Positions 20,635-29,088 of a stretch of DNA of 64,000 nucleotides are shown piece by piece. Origin of the DNA: a virus. A model generated the notes under the pieces. The model was not told the origin of the DNA. It was given only the letters and a program-made list of their open reading frames with translations, and did not search any database. The DNA lies in the IMG/VR virus record IMGVR_UViG_3300046744_000223, positions 62,001-126,000 of that record; one strand, 5' to 3'. Position 1 is the first letter of the stretch; each line of letters opens with the position of its first letter. The translations under genes were made by a program, and so were the position numbers.

Positions 20635-20810
20635 CTCTCTATCCCCAATGCATTATAGTCAATTGGTAATCCATATTCGGTATATGTACTACCCATTACT
20701 TTTAATATAGACATCATTTTCTCTGGCTCGGTATTCCATAATAGAGATGCCATAAAATGCTTTCCCATCATAGAACGGGTATTTGTTTGTTCACTATCGA
20801 AGTAATACAT
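20628..20810 (-). CDS. Small unknown protein
   Basis: A 60-residue frame (MYYFDSEQTNTRSMMGKHFM...), overlapping the Nudix gene start by seven bases and the secreted-protein gene by 17. No motif. The overlaps on both sides fit the operon, but the composition is unremarkable. Confidence 0.5.
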   Translation of the reverse strand: MYYFDSEQTNTRSMMGKHFMASLLWNTEPEKMMSILKVMGSTYTEYGLPIDYNALGIERC

Positions 20811-21711
20811 TTATCTTCTCCATTTTACCATTACTATATCTAACTACGTATAATCCACCATTATTTAGTGTTTTTATATCACTTCCCATATAGCGACCAC
20901 TCCAATCATACACTTTATATCGTGTATCTCGATATCCGATATTTTCTTCAATATCAAGTGTGGTTTGTGTCACTACAAATGTCCATTGAATCCGTTGGCT
21001 GGTGAGTAGGTATCCACTACGATATTTATCAATCTGAAATCCATAACCCACTCTTCCTAAAGTTGTACCTACAAATGTAATTGAATCATTATTAGCTGAT
21101 ATATTAGTTGATGTCTGTGTTTGAGGTACGAATACTCCATTTGAATAGGATGAATAGAGTTCGGTCATATATAAGTTGACTGAATCATTGTCATCATGTC
21201 CAAAATAACAATTAAAGATTCCCCACACCGGCTTCATAACATTCACACTATTACTCTGAACATTAATCCACATTGGGTTTTCCATATATGGTGTTGTGTT
21301 GTTTGGAACGTGCCAATAGTCCGTTGATATGACAAACTCTGAATTAGTAGAGTTAGTTGAGTTATTTAAGATTGACCAACAGCAATTGGTATATATAAAT
21401 CTATATTTGTTCGAATCTAAATTAATATAATCACTTCCGTAGTTTGCGGTGTTAAATCCTTGATGTGTGCCATTGTTGAATTTAGTAAGTGTAATATACC
21501 CATCCAAGTCATACGACCCTTGGGAATCCATCTCCCATATTTCTAAAGTTACATATTGTGGAAGTGTTGGGAATTGGTCACCTACAATATACATCCCAAT
21601 GGAAACGGAGTCTTGACTCTTTTGAGCAACTTGGATGATACCCCCCATAAAGTGAGATGCGTTAGCAGTTATACTTACTACTAATGTAATTAAAACTATT
21701 ATGTTTTTCAT
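20794..21711 (-). CDS. Secreted protein with T9SS-like C-terminal sorting domain
   Basis: A 305-residue protein. The signal peptide MKNIIVLITLVVSITANA is followed by SHFMGGIIQV, similar to the start of Bacteroidetes gliding/adhesin proteins. The middle is beta-rich with many Asn, Ser and Thr. The last about 45 residues (YKVYDWSGRYMG, then GGLYVVRYSNGK) resemble the type IX secretion sorting domain of Bacteroidetes. If so, the product crosses the outer membrane and is displayed or released by the host. Phage-coded T9SS cargo would be unusual. The next gene upstream overlaps its start. Confidence 0.7.
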   Translation of the reverse strand: MKNIIVLITLVVSITANASHFMGGIIQVAQKSQDSVSIGMYIVGDQFPTLPQYVTLEIWEMDSQGSYDLDGYITLTKFNNGTHQGFNTANYGSDYINLDSNKYRFIYTNCCWSILNNSTNSTNSEFVISTDYWHVPNNTTPYMENPMWINVQSNSVNVMKPVWGIFNCYFGHDDNDSVNLYMTELYSSYSNGVFVPQTQTSTNISANNDSITFVGTTLGRVGYGFQIDKYRSGYLLTSQRIQWTFVVTQTTLDIEENIGYRDTRYKVYDWSGRYMGSDIKTLNNGGLYVVRYSNGKMEKINVLLR

Positions 21712-21941
21712 AACTTTTGGTTACTGCTTTTAAATCTAATTGATGTTGTGGTCTTCTCGTGTTTGGTTTTACGACCTTTGACCCTCTTTCTCCACATCTT
21801 AAATGATGACTCTTTCATATGAGTTCTCATTATCTTACGAACCTCATTCTCTTTGATACCAAACTGAAATTCTATGGCTTCAAAGGGAGTTCTATCTTCC
21901 CATGCCATTTCAATGATTCTATCTATGTCGTCTGATTCCAA
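21708..21941 (-). CDS. DUF2805 / TIGR03643 family protein
   Basis: A 77-residue protein. DIDRIIEMAWEDRTPFEAIEFQFG then SSFKMWRKRVKGRKTKH reproduces the strongly conserved DUF2805 (TIGR03643) pattern known from bacterial chromosomes. The first part resembles a helix-turn-helix DNA-binding unit and the tail is very basic. The family function is not known. The phage copy is nearly complete and intact. Its stop overlaps the secreted-protein gene start. Confidence 0.85.
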   Translation of the reverse strand: MESDDIDRIIEMAWEDRTPFEAIEFQFGIKENEVRKIMRTHMKESSFKMWRKRVKGRKTKHEKTTTSIRFKSSNQKL

Positions 21942-22514
21942 TTATTTTAAATCCTTCCGAATATCTTTAATAACACGTTGTAAGTAGGACTTACGTTTTT
22001 TATCTGAAACGAATGGTACTGACCAAAATTGTTTTGTTTTTAACCACCTTGATGGTGACCATCCAAATACAAATGTGTATACACCCATAACTAACCGAAG
22101 TTTAACTGAGTTCAAGTAAAGTGTAAGTACTGGAAGTGCTGGTGCTCCGTGGGTGATGTAAGTTCTAACTATCTTATCTTTTAAGAATGGTTTAGGGTAT
22201 GCGTACTTACCAATGATAGGTACAAACTTGTATGCGAATCCTGGAGAAAATACTTCATCAAAGAATACTTCCAACCTCGGAGTCAATCTAAACCACCATA
22301 CTGGCGATACAAAATAGATTCTATCAGACCACGTAACATCTTCTTTATAACGATTAATTATATCAGTTCGTGGTCTCTCGAAGTTATCAGCGTATAAATC
22401 TGCTACTCTAATTTCTTCACTTTCTACATTCAATGTCTGTAAAATAGTTTTGTAGATACCATTATAACAAAATGAATTCTTATCAGGATGTGCTATTACT
22501 ATTAAGTTTTTCAT
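21942..22514 (-). CDS. NAD(P)H:quinone-reductase-like flavoprotein
   Basis: A 190-residue protein with a flavodoxin-like fold: LIVIAHPDKNSFCYNGI at the N-terminus, VADLYADNF near 40, SPVWWFRLTPRLEVFFDEVFSPGFAY at about 70-100 and THGAP near 125. These are the hallmarks of the NAD(P)H dehydrogenase (quinone) / KefF-like group that transfers two electrons to quinones using FMN or FAD. Its role in a phage is unclear: redox balance in the infected cell is one idea. Confidence 0.85.
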   Translation of the reverse strand: MKNLIVIAHPDKNSFCYNGIYKTILQTLNVESEEIRVADLYADNFERPRTDIINRYKEDVTWSDRIYFVSPVWWFRLTPRLEVFFDEVFSPGFAYKFVPIIGKYAYPKPFLKDKIVRTYITHGAPALPVLTLYLNSVKLRLVMGVYTFVFGWSPSRWLKTKQFWSVPFVSDKKRKSYLQRVIKDIRKDLK

Positions 22515-22517
22515 GTT

Positions 22518-22754
22518 TTAACTACACTTACCCTTAATTTCATTATATAGCTCGTCTGCATACCCCACGGGATCTTCGATGTGCTGAGCAGTAGATTCCA
22601 TTTTATGAATCAAGCAATTTTTAAAATGTTTACCACTTTTACCTTTTAGTAAAGTTTCTATTGCACATGCTTTCATCCATCCTCTTGGGTCGTTCCCTTG
22701 AACAGATGTTCTTACGTTATTAATTGCTTCAATACAAACTATTGGATTTGCCAT
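22518..22754 (-). CDS. Unknown small protein with conserved-looking Cys
   Basis: A 78-residue protein with four Cys (CIEAIN, KACAIE, NCLIHK, GKCS). It is helical and slightly basic. The spacing does not match a known zinc motif. No signal peptide. Unknown function. Confidence 0.6.
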   Translation of the reverse strand: MANPIVCIEAINNVRTSVQGNDPRGWMKACAIETLLKGKSGKHFKNCLIHKMESTAQHIEDPVGYADELYNEIKGKCS

Positions 22755-22757
22755 AAT

Positions 22758-22955
22758 TTATTTGTTTTTGTTTTTCATTCCAAAGTAAGTTCCTAATATT
22801 CCTATTATACCTGTGATTGATATTTGTATCAAATGTATAATTGATTCATCTACTGACCTGTTTTCTTTTAGAGAGATAATAAAATCCCCTATTATTAACA
22901 TTCCAAGTAAAAGGATTATACCTACTGATAAAAGAAATACTATCTTATCTTTCAT
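22758..22955 (-). CDS. Small membrane protein, two spans
   Basis: A 65-residue protein with two hydrophobic helices (IVFLLSVGIILLLGMLIIGD and ITGIIGILGTYFG) and a short basic tail (KNKNK). The size and topology resemble small holins, but nothing ties it to lysis: the endolysin is 21 kb away, next to another holin-like gene. Unknown function. Confidence 0.65.
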   Translation of the reverse strand: MKDKIVFLLSVGIILLLGMLIIGDFIISLKENRSVDESIIHLIQISITGIIGILGTYFGMKNKNK

Positions 22956-23239
22956 ATTATGTTCTCGTTATTCAAAACATAATTAATTACTGAGGTCGAT
23001 GCGCCTGATTTTATAAAAGGGTCTAATCTACTCATTGCATCAGTAATATCCTTAGCAATAATCTGAGTAGTCTTTAATTTACTATTATGTAAGTAAATAC
23101 ATTCGTAGATTAAATGTTCTTTGATTTTAGATGTCGTAAGAACATTTATCTCCAATACAGCAGTAGTTCGCCCATTGTCTAATAACGTTTCTATTAGCTC
23201 CGACTTATCTCGTTTGTATTTTGATTTTAAACTACCCAT
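22952..23239 (-). CDS. Unknown protein
   Basis: A 95-residue protein, basic at the start (GSLKSKYKRDKSELIETLL) with an alternating strand in the middle (TTAVLEINVLTTSKIKE). No motif. Overlaps the membrane-protein gene by four bases. Confidence 0.6.
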   Translation of the reverse strand: MGSLKSKYKRDKSELIETLLDNGRTTAVLEINVLTTSKIKEHLIYECIYLHNSKLKTTQIIAKDITDAMSRLDPFIKSGASTSVINYVLNNENII

Positions 23240-23241
23240 CT

Positions 23242-23976
23242 CTATAATTTATATCCCAATGTTATTGCCCAAGTTGGGAGTGTTATATAAGTACCATCTG
23301 CGCCTTGATATCCAAGTCCTACTTCACCTGATAATGTAATACCATCCCAATTGGCTTTGTAACCACCCATTAATGATAGATTACCACCATAATAGTTTCC
23401 ATTATCATAACTTCTTGCTCTAGCTCTTACACTTGCGTATCTACCAACCATACCTGTTTTAGAGTAAAACCTAAAACCAACCATACCTGATGTTGCTTGT
23501 AAATCAAATAAAGTACTTCTACCTGATGAGAAGTCAAATAAGAACGATGATTTACATGATGTACTTAATTCAAGTCCAGCGCCGTAGTAACCATTGAGTA
23601 ATGTAAATGGTCTTATGTTTAACTCAAACTCAGTAAAACATTGCTGACCCTTTCTATATCTCATTTCGTTTCTTGTAGGTGGAGTGTAATAACGACCTTC
23701 ATAAACGTTATCTACATTATTACCCCTATCGTAACGATAATAGTCTCTATTGTAATCATTCTCACGTTGTTCATCACGATAGTTTATATCCTCGACTTGA
23801 GTGTTGTTTTGAACTGGATTGCTTGGTGTAACAATCGGTGTACTATTTTGAGAATTTACAGGAGTTATTTCATTGCCTGTTGATTCAATCTTAGTATTTG
23901 GACTACTATTAGGTTTGTTCTGACCCACTACACTTAAACCCAGTCCAAGTGTTAGTAATAGTATTAAATTTCTCAT
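23242..23976 (-). CDS. Secreted outer-membrane barrel-like protein
   Basis: A 244-residue protein: signal peptide (MRNLILLLTLGLGLSVVGQ), a low-complexity Asn/Ser/Pro/Thr linker (residues about 20-60), an unusual Asp/Arg/Tyr-rich segment (YRDEQRENDYNRDYYRYDR), then about 130 residues of alternating strands ending in TLGYKL, typical of outer-membrane beta barrels with a C-terminal aromatic strand. It likely inserts in the host outer membrane. It overlaps the nuclease gene start by four bases. Confidence 0.75.
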   Translation of the reverse strand: MRNLILLLTLGLGLSVVGQNKPNSSPNTKIESTGNEITPVNSQNSTPIVTPSNPVQNNTQVEDINYRDEQRENDYNRDYYRYDRGNNVDNVYEGRYYTPPTRNEMRYRKGQQCFTEFELNIRPFTLLNGYYGAGLELSTSCKSSFLFDFSSGRSTLFDLQATSGMVGFRFYSKTGMVGRYASVRARARSYDNGNYYGGNLSLMGGYKANWDGITLSGEVGLGYQGADGTYITLPTWAITLGYKL

Positions 23977-24566
23977 TGTGCTATAATAAAGTTAAACCAA
24001 TCCTGCCCTGCTACATCCGTATTAGGAAAGTAAAATTGATATATTTTGTTATCAAATGATATGGTTTTTGTAAACCCAATAGGTATAGCAGCGCCAGCTG
24101 GTACTCTATATGGAGTCTCTCCAAAATCCACCTCAACACTAACCATTACTTCAAAGAATTTAGCAAGGTTACGTTCGAAACGTTCCAACTCTTTCCATGG
24201 ACCACGATTGAGTCCTTCATGTTGTAATGCACAATTTAGATATGAGAATGTTTTCTTTAATGTTTCTCTATCACAATTGAATGCGGCCGCGGGTGCTAAA
24301 TGACCCCTATCCCATTCATTATTTTTGTAGTCATTATTATCTGATGTATTTACTGAATCATTAGTATAGAAGTCTAACCCACCTCTACTAACACCACCTG
24401 ATGGGCATTGTACTATATACGTCAATTTAAGTGGTTGTTGATAATCTTCAGAATATACTACTGTATATATGTCACTTTTTATTGTTTTTCCAGTCTGCCC
24501 ATGTGAGGTAACCGAACCAAGCAATAGTAATAATAGTAACGATAATCGTGTCAATGATGTTTTCAT
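23973..24566 (-). CDS. Secreted DNA/RNA non-specific endonuclease
   Basis: A 197-residue protein. The start MKTSLTRLSLLLLLLLGSVTSHGQ is a signal peptide with cleavage near GQ; I choose it over two upstream ATGs that lie in the previous gene. DRGHLAPAAAF carries the catalytic His of the NUC family, and ALQHEGLNRGPWKELE supplies the metal-binding Asn/Trp region. The mature protein is close to the usual size of this family. It would act in the periplasm or outside the cell, on DNA or RNA. Possible roles: destroying competing phage DNA at entry, or feeding on released nucleic acid. Confidence 0.85.
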   Translation of the reverse strand: MKTSLTRLSLLLLLLLGSVTSHGQTGKTIKSDIYTVVYSEDYQQPLKLTYIVQCPSGGVSRGGLDFYTNDSVNTSDNNDYKNNEWDRGHLAPAAAFNCDRETLKKTFSYLNCALQHEGLNRGPWKELERFERNLAKFFEVMVSVEVDFGETPYRVPAGAAIPIGFTKTISFDNKIYQFYFPNTDVAGQDWFNFIIAQ

Positions 24567-24579
24567 AGGATTCCATTTT

Positions 24580-25143
24580 CTATTCATCTTCGTTTTCTTC
24601 AGTATATATGTAAGTTGCATCTTCAAGTGCTTCGTCACGACATGATATCATTGCATCCGATACTTGGTCGTAAAAAATGTCAAGTTCATCATCATCATCG
24701 GTTTCGGGATATTCAAGTGTAGTGTCTTGATAGTCGTATAGACCTTCTAATTTAGATATTGCTGCACCACCAACAAAGTTATATCCCTCGTCTTCATAGG
24801 TCGCAGTCAATACAACGTCTTCATCAATTTCTTTAAGAATGTCATATAAACGTTCAAATGCTCCTGATGACCAATTCCAAGCTGAAGTTGTAGACATCTC
24901 AAATTCGTCATCTTCTAAACAACTAACATCTTCAATGTAACACCATTTAGCACCCATTCTTTCGGTGAATATACCCCTATCGTAATCTTCATCCTCATGA
25001 CCAGGCCATAGTAAGTCGTGAAAGTTTATCTCTTCACTATAATTCCACTTACCTTCTGGTAGAGTGAACATTTCTTTGAGTTTTTTAAATACTTGGTCAT
25101 TTCCTTTATGAACTTGAATCCAAGTTTGAACGTGATTTGCCAT
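24580..25143 (-). CDS. YubB/DUF1281-like protein
   Basis: A 187-residue, very acidic protein. AKWCYIEDVSCLEDDE and AWNWSSGAFERLYDILKEIDEDV in the middle resemble the DUF1281/YubB type of ferredoxin-like domain, where a W...KW pattern precedes a helix. It ends with a nearly all-acidic tail. Function is not known. The next gene (nuclease) begins just after it. Confidence 0.6.
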   Translation of the reverse strand: MANHVQTWIQVHKGNDQVFKKLKEMFTLPEGKWNYSEEINFHDLLWPGHEDEDYDRGIFTERMGAKWCYIEDVSCLEDDEFEMSTTSAWNWSSGAFERLYDILKEIDEDVVLTATYEDEGYNFVGGAAISKLEGLYDYQDTTLEYPETDDDDELDIFYDQVSDAMISCRDEALEDATYIYTEENEDE

Positions 25144-25144
25144 A

Positions 25145-25342
25145 TTAGTCTTCTATTAGTTCTGGCCATTCTGAATCTTCCAAGGCCTTGTCATTTACTA
25201 ACTCAAACTCTACCTCTTCAAGAACTTCATCTTGTAGGTCTTCATCATCTGACTTCCATTTTTCTACTTGTTCGGGAGTTAATTCCTCAGTCTCTTCCCA
25301 TCTGTAATCAGTATAGGTAACCAATTTTCTTAATCTTGCCAT
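25145..25342 (-). CDS. Small acidic protein
   Basis: A 65-residue protein; a short basic start (MARLRKLVTYTDYRWEE) then almost entirely acidic (EEVEFELVNDKALEDSEW). No motif. Adjacent to the previous gene with a one-base gap. Confidence 0.6.
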   Translation of the reverse strand: MARLRKLVTYTDYRWEETEELTPEQVEKWKSDDEDLQDEVLEEVEFELVNDKALEDSEWPELIED

Positions 25343-25423
25343 TTATTCTTCGTTTTTAGTTGAACTTGTTTGCTCCGTTGTGATGTCTTCATCCCAATAG
25401 AGGAATATTTGATTGGTATTCAT
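25343..25423 (-). CDS. Microprotein, near-leaderless mRNA
   Basis: A 26-residue frame (MNTNQIFLYWDEDITTEQTS...). It would be ignored by length, but a perfect promoter (TTTGG, 20 nt, TATATTAG) places its -7 box three bases from the ATG, and its stop abuts the next start (TAAATGG). This supports a real short leader gene or a true microprotein; the operon then continues into 25145-25342. Confidence 0.5.
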   Translation of the reverse strand: MNTNQIFLYWDEDITTEQTSSTKNEE

Positions 25424-25426
25424 AGT

Positions 25427-25458
25427 CTAATATACAACATTATTTTTTATTATCCAAA
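25427..25458 (-). promoter_or_regulatory. Promoter for the microprotein at 25423
   Basis: TTTGG, 20-nt spacer, TATATTAG, three bases to the start codon. The -33 box lies in the end of the J-domain gene. Confidence 0.75.
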
Positions 25459-26156
25459 CTTTTCTTATCTTCTAATAAGATTTGTTCATCTTTTTTTGGT
25501 TTAAGGTCTGGTGGTAAATCCGATTCTTCAACATCCCAACCAGTTTGCTTTTTTATGGTACGTAATACGTCCAACCTATCATCACGTGTGCCCGTACCCC
25601 AATACCATGCTAATGTTGATTTTTTATGTGATATACTTTCTTCTAGCTTTTTTAGATTCTTCAAAAGAATATCTTCGTCATCATCATCAAAATCATATTC
25701 TACATCATATTTACCAGCAAAATTAAGTAAAGTAGCTAAATCTAACTCATTAAATGCGTTGGACACTCTTTGAAACTCGGATTCAGTACCACCCTTATCA
25801 GGATGTGTGGCTATTGCTACTTTTTTATATAACTTCTTAATCCTATCAGGTCTATTTTTAATCTCAACGAGTCGTTTCTTCTTTTTTTCAGATTTCTCTC
25901 GTTCTACTCGTTTATTATCCTCTGCCATATCTTCGAACGACATACTTGGGGCTTCGTGTCGAACCTCTCCAGTTTCTTCATTTACCCAAATATGTCGTTC
26001 TTTAGCAGTAGGTGTACCTTTTTTAGGTTTTTTGTAGTATTTTTCGAAATAAAATTCAAAATCTGATACATACTCATCGAAAGACTCAATGGTATCCTCT
26101 TCTTCAAGTTTTAAATACTCATACTTTAAGTTATATTTTTTAAGCTTCCGATTCAC
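25440..26156 (-). CDS. J-domain protein (DnaJ-like)
   Basis: A 238-residue protein. The J-domain core is at about residues 108-155: IKKLYKKVAIATHPDKGGTES with the essential HPD tripeptide followed by FQRVSNAFNEL. A J-domain stimulates the ATPase of host DnaK and targets substrates to it. The surrounding parts are basic and helical with no other known domain, and the C-terminus is Lys-rich. It overlaps the GroEL gene by 17 bases, so DnaJ-like and GroEL proteins are produced together. Confidence 0.85.
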   Translation of the reverse strand: MNRKLKKYNLKYEYLKLEEEDTIESFDEYVSDFEFYFEKYYKKPKKGTPTAKERHIWVNEETGEVRHEAPSMSFEDMAEDNKRVEREKSEKKKKRLVEIKNRPDRIKKLYKKVAIATHPDKGGTESEFQRVSNAFNELDLATLLNFAGKYDVEYDFDDDDEDILLKNLKKLEESISHKKSTLAWYWGTGTRDDRLDVLRTIKKQTGWDVEESDLPPDLKPKKDEQILLEDKKSLDNKK

Positions 26157-27723
26157 TATCCTCTACCTCATTGACAATCATACATTCCGTGGTTAGTAAT
26201 GTAGATGCTACTGAGACAGCTTTTTCAAGTGCGGTTCGTGTTACTTTGGTTGGGTCAATTACACCCACTTCTAACATATCACACCATTGTTCAGTCACTA
26301 CATTATAACCATAAGTAGTTTGAGTTTCACCTTCTGGTGTATAAGTTAAACCTGCATTTTCTAAAATAGAATTAAAAGGTGAGTAACAGGCAGAACATAC
26401 AATATTGAATCCAGTTTCTTGGTCGGCTGATAATCTATCAACACCCATATGTATTCTATCACTTGCATGGATTAGAGCCGAACCCCCACCTGGCACAATA
26501 CCTTCTTCAACTGCAGCTTTTGTAGCAAGTAGAGCATCATCAATTCTATCTTTCTTTTCCTTCATCTCGATTTCAGATTCAGCACCTACTCTGAGAACTG
26601 CAACACCACCACTTAATTTAGATAATCGTTTGTGTAGTTTTTCTTTCTCATAGTCTGAACTTGATTCTTCGATTTCATTCTTGATTTGGTCAATACGGAG
26701 TTTGATATCATCCGATTCACCAGCACCACCAATGATTACTGATTTAGATTTACTAACCACTACTTTGTCAGCTGACCCTAAGTCATCCATTGTGATATCT
26801 TCCAACTCTTTACCAACACCACCAAACAAAGTAGCGCCGGTTAGAGCAGACATATCTCTCAACATCTCACTACGTTCGTTACCGAAGCCAGGTGCTTTGA
26901 TAGCAACACATTTTAAGGTTTGACGTGCTGAATTAACTACCATTGTAGCTAGCGCTTGCCCATCGACTTCTTGAGCAATTACTACAATTGCCTGATTCTT
27001 ACTTGATACACCCTCAAGGATACCAACGATGTCATCCATTTCTGAAATACGACCATCGTACATAAGAATCATAGGGTCTTCTAATTCAGAAGTCAATTTG
27101 GTTTGATTGTTAATGAAATAATGTGATAGGTATCCTTGTTCAAATTCCAATCCCTCTACAATAGTCAGTTCGTCATCACTTGAATTGCCCTCTTCAACAG
27201 TAATTACCCCATCACGACCAACTTGGTCCATTGCATCGGCAATCATAGAACCAATCACCGAATCACCATTTGCTGAGATTGTTGCTACCTGTTTGATTTG
27301 GTCGTTAGTTTCTACTTTAGTTGAAATGGTTTCAACAAGATTATTAACAATACCTTTTACTGCAGTATCCATCCCACGTTTCAATTCAATTGGGTTAGCT
27401 CCCTTTTCAATTGCATCCATACCTTTTTTAAAGATATCACGTGCAAGTACAGTTGAGGTAGTTGTCCCATCACCTGCGTTGTCAGCAGTTTGTTGAGATG
27501 CTTCTTTGATTACCTTAGCACCCAAGTTTTTGGTTGGGTCTGTAAATTCAATAGACTTAGCTACTGTAACCCCATCCTTTGTAATATGTGGTGTTGTATC
27601 AGTTTCAATAATCACGTTACGACCACGTGGTCCTAATGTAACTACAACTGCATCTGCTAATGCATCTACACCTTCTAAGAGTTTCTCTCTCGATGTCTTT
27701 CCGTAAAATACTTCTTTACCCAT
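26140..27723 (-). CDS. groL: GroEL chaperonin
   Basis: A 527-residue chaperonin with all main features: GPRGRNV at residues 31-37, the ATP-binding DGTTT near 86, and GIVPGGGSAL near 395. The equatorial, intermediate and apical domains run in the normal order. The usual C-terminal GGM repeats are absent; it ends in acidic ESEA. With the phage GroES (29081-29365) it should fold phage proteins, as phage-encoded chaperonins do for head or tail proteins. It is a little shorter than the E. coli form (548) mainly at the C-terminus. Confidence 0.97.
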   Translation of the reverse strand: MGKEVFYGKTSREKLLEGVDALADAVVVTLGPRGRNVIIETDTTPHITKDGVTVAKSIEFTDPTKNLGAKVIKEASQQTADNAGDGTTTSTVLARDIFKKGMDAIEKGANPIELKRGMDTAVKGIVNNLVETISTKVETNDQIKQVATISANGDSVIGSMIADAMDQVGRDGVITVEEGNSSDDELTIVEGLEFEQGYLSHYFINNQTKLTSELEDPMILMYDGRISEMDDIVGILEGVSSKNQAIVVIAQEVDGQALATMVVNSARQTLKCVAIKAPGFGNERSEMLRDMSALTGATLFGGVGKELEDITMDDLGSADKVVVSKSKSVIIGGAGESDDIKLRIDQIKNEIEESSSDYEKEKLHKRLSKLSGGVAVLRVGAESEIEMKEKKDRIDDALLATKAAVEEGIVPGGGSALIHASDRIHMGVDRLSADQETGFNIVCSACYSPFNSILENAGLTYTPEGETQTTYGYNVVTEQWCDMLEVGVIDPTKVTRTALEKAVSVASTLLTTECMIVNEVEDSESEA

Positions 27724-27726
27724 AAC

Positions 27727-28335
27727 TTATTTGTCCTTCTTTTTTTGTTTTTTTCTTGCTTTTCTAATTTGTTCAGCTCTCCACTCAGGCTGTCTGCCTC
27801 TGATATTACCTCGGAGGTTGTGATAACAATTGTAACATAAAAATCTTATATTTTCAAGTTTATGATTTGTCCAATCATCATCCATGTGGTCTAATACTAA
27901 TGGAACGTTTCCATCCGTAATTCTACTTTCACTATACCCACAATTATGACATTCATGTGGGAACTCTGGCATATTATCTGCGTTATTGATTAATCTCTTC
28001 TTTAAGAAATGTACACCATAATCAGGATATTTACCATCCAAAATGTCTTGAAGCGCATATCTACCTTTTGAAACATTATATGGCTTCTTTACACCTTCAC
28101 CTTTTTGGTTCTTATGTAGTTCATACAAAGTTTTACCAGTATCATCGTCTTTGTATAATTTGGAATATTTCTGATAAGTAGTAAATGATACATTAAGGAA
28201 TCTTGCAGCAGATGAGTTAGATTTGGAGTTCTTCATCGCATAACGGATTTGAGCTTCAGTAAGGTTAAGTGGAGTTCTTCCTTTACCTAAAACATAACCA
28301 TTTGGAAGTTTTGTTCCTTTTTTGTAACTACTCAT
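27727..28335 (-). CDS. HNH-type zinc nuclease-like protein
   Basis: A 202-residue basic protein. CHNCGYSESRITD then VLDHMDDDWTNHKLENIRFLCYNCYH at about residues 133-176 is the zinc-bound HNH pattern (CxxC...H..N...CxxC). The N-terminal part has a helix-turn-helix-like segment (LTEAQIRYAMKN...SSAARFLNVSFTTYQKY). Such proteins are frequent in marine T4-like phages as free-standing endonucleases or DNA-binding proteins. It sits between groL and groS. It carries no splice sites, so it is not an intron-coded homing enzyme here. Confidence 0.8.
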   Translation of the reverse strand: MSSYKKGTKLPNGYVLGKGRTPLNLTEAQIRYAMKNSKSNSSAARFLNVSFTTYQKYSKLYKDDDTGKTLYELHKNQKGEGVKKPYNVSKGRYALQDILDGKYPDYGVHFLKKRLINNADNMPEFPHECHNCGYSESRITDGNVPLVLDHMDDDWTNHKLENIRFLCYNCYHNLRGNIRGRQPEWRAEQIRKARKKQKKKDK

Positions 28336-28358
28336 TTGTTTCCATTTTTATATAAGTA

Positions 28359-28577
28359 TCATTGAGAATACTTATTAATCAACCTTTGTAAAAATTGAAG
28401 GTCTCTTCTTCTTAGTAATTGGCGATTTTGTTGAACTCTATCTGTAAGAGTTAGTAACTTACGTTTCTCGTTATAGGCAGTTATACCTTTTATATGAATT
28501 GGATTCGAGTATACGATTTCAGTAACTTCATTTAGAATCAACGTGTGTCTAACGAGTTCACTTTTTACTATTTCCAT
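28359..28577 (-). CDS. Small unknown protein
   Basis: A 72-residue basic protein; a beta-rich first half and a Gln/Arg-rich helix at the end (QQNRQLLRRRDLQFLQRL). Overlaps the membrane protein gene by ten bases. No family recognised. Confidence 0.6.
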   Translation of the reverse strand: MEIVKSELVRHTLILNEVTEIVYSNPIHIKGITAYNEKRKLLTLTDRVQQNRQLLRRRDLQFLQRLINKYSQ

Positions 28578-28912
28578 AAGATTTGTATTGATACTATTGT
28601 AATTGCCAGAATTAATGATATAAGTGTTTTTAGAGTAATACCCTCATTCATAAAATACCAAGTTAGAAATGTGAATCCAAATATACCACTACCAAAAGCA
28701 ATAAACCTACCAGGCCACAATGCACCATCATAATACTCAGCTATCATACGAGTAGCCATAATAAATATGTAACTTATACCCGTACCAGCCACGATGGACA
28801 CTATCAGTGGGTTTTTTTTAAACCATGGCCATACGAATTGTCCGTTGGTTTGAAACCATATTAACGATTGTCCTATTATAAATAGAAGTGTTCCTATTAA
28901 TAGATTTCTCAT
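28568..28912 (-). CDS. Small membrane protein with about four spans
   Basis: A 114-residue protein with four hydrophobic segments (starting LIGTLLFIIGQSL, PLIVSIVAGTGISYIFI, FIAFGSGIFGFTFL, LISLILAITIVSIQI). It resembles small four-span proteins of the DMT-like type seen in T4-like marine phages. Substrate unknown. Coupled to the previous gene (ATGA). Confidence 0.65.
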   Translation of the reverse strand: MRNLLIGTLLFIIGQSLIWFQTNGQFVWPWFKKNPLIVSIVAGTGISYIFIMATRMIAEYYDGALWPGRFIAFGSGIFGFTFLTWYFMNEGITLKTLISLILAITIVSIQILWK

Positions 28913-29088
28913 CCCTCATCTAAACCTTCAGTATTATCGTATGCGTTTGGTGATGGCATTCCCGAGTAGTAACACCATTCCCCAAAACCCTCTTCTTGAT
29001 AATCATCATCAAATCCTTGATTGTCTGGATGTAATAGGTCAATACCCTTTGACATTTCGTCATCAATCCAACGTTTAATCTTACTCAT
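28909..29088 (-). CDS. Small acidic protein
   Basis: A 59-residue frame: MSKIKRWIDDEMSKGID..., then an acidic, Tyr-rich stretch (DDDYQEEGFGEWCYY). It is coupled to groS upstream and to the membrane-protein gene downstream by short overlaps, which argues for expression. No family recognised. Confidence 0.55.
   Translation of the reverse strand: MSKIKRWIDDEMSKGIDLLHPDNQGFDDDYQEEGFGEWCYYSGMPSPNAYDNTEGLDEG

Noticed and set aside
22758-22955. Holin for the endolysin.
   Set aside because: Topology would fit, but the gene is 21 kb from the amidase and among unrelated genes. The gene at 38721 is a better candidate.
27727-28335. Intron or homing element between groL and groS because of the HNH protein.
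   Set aside because: Both neighbours are complete genes and no split gene or intron structure is visible.
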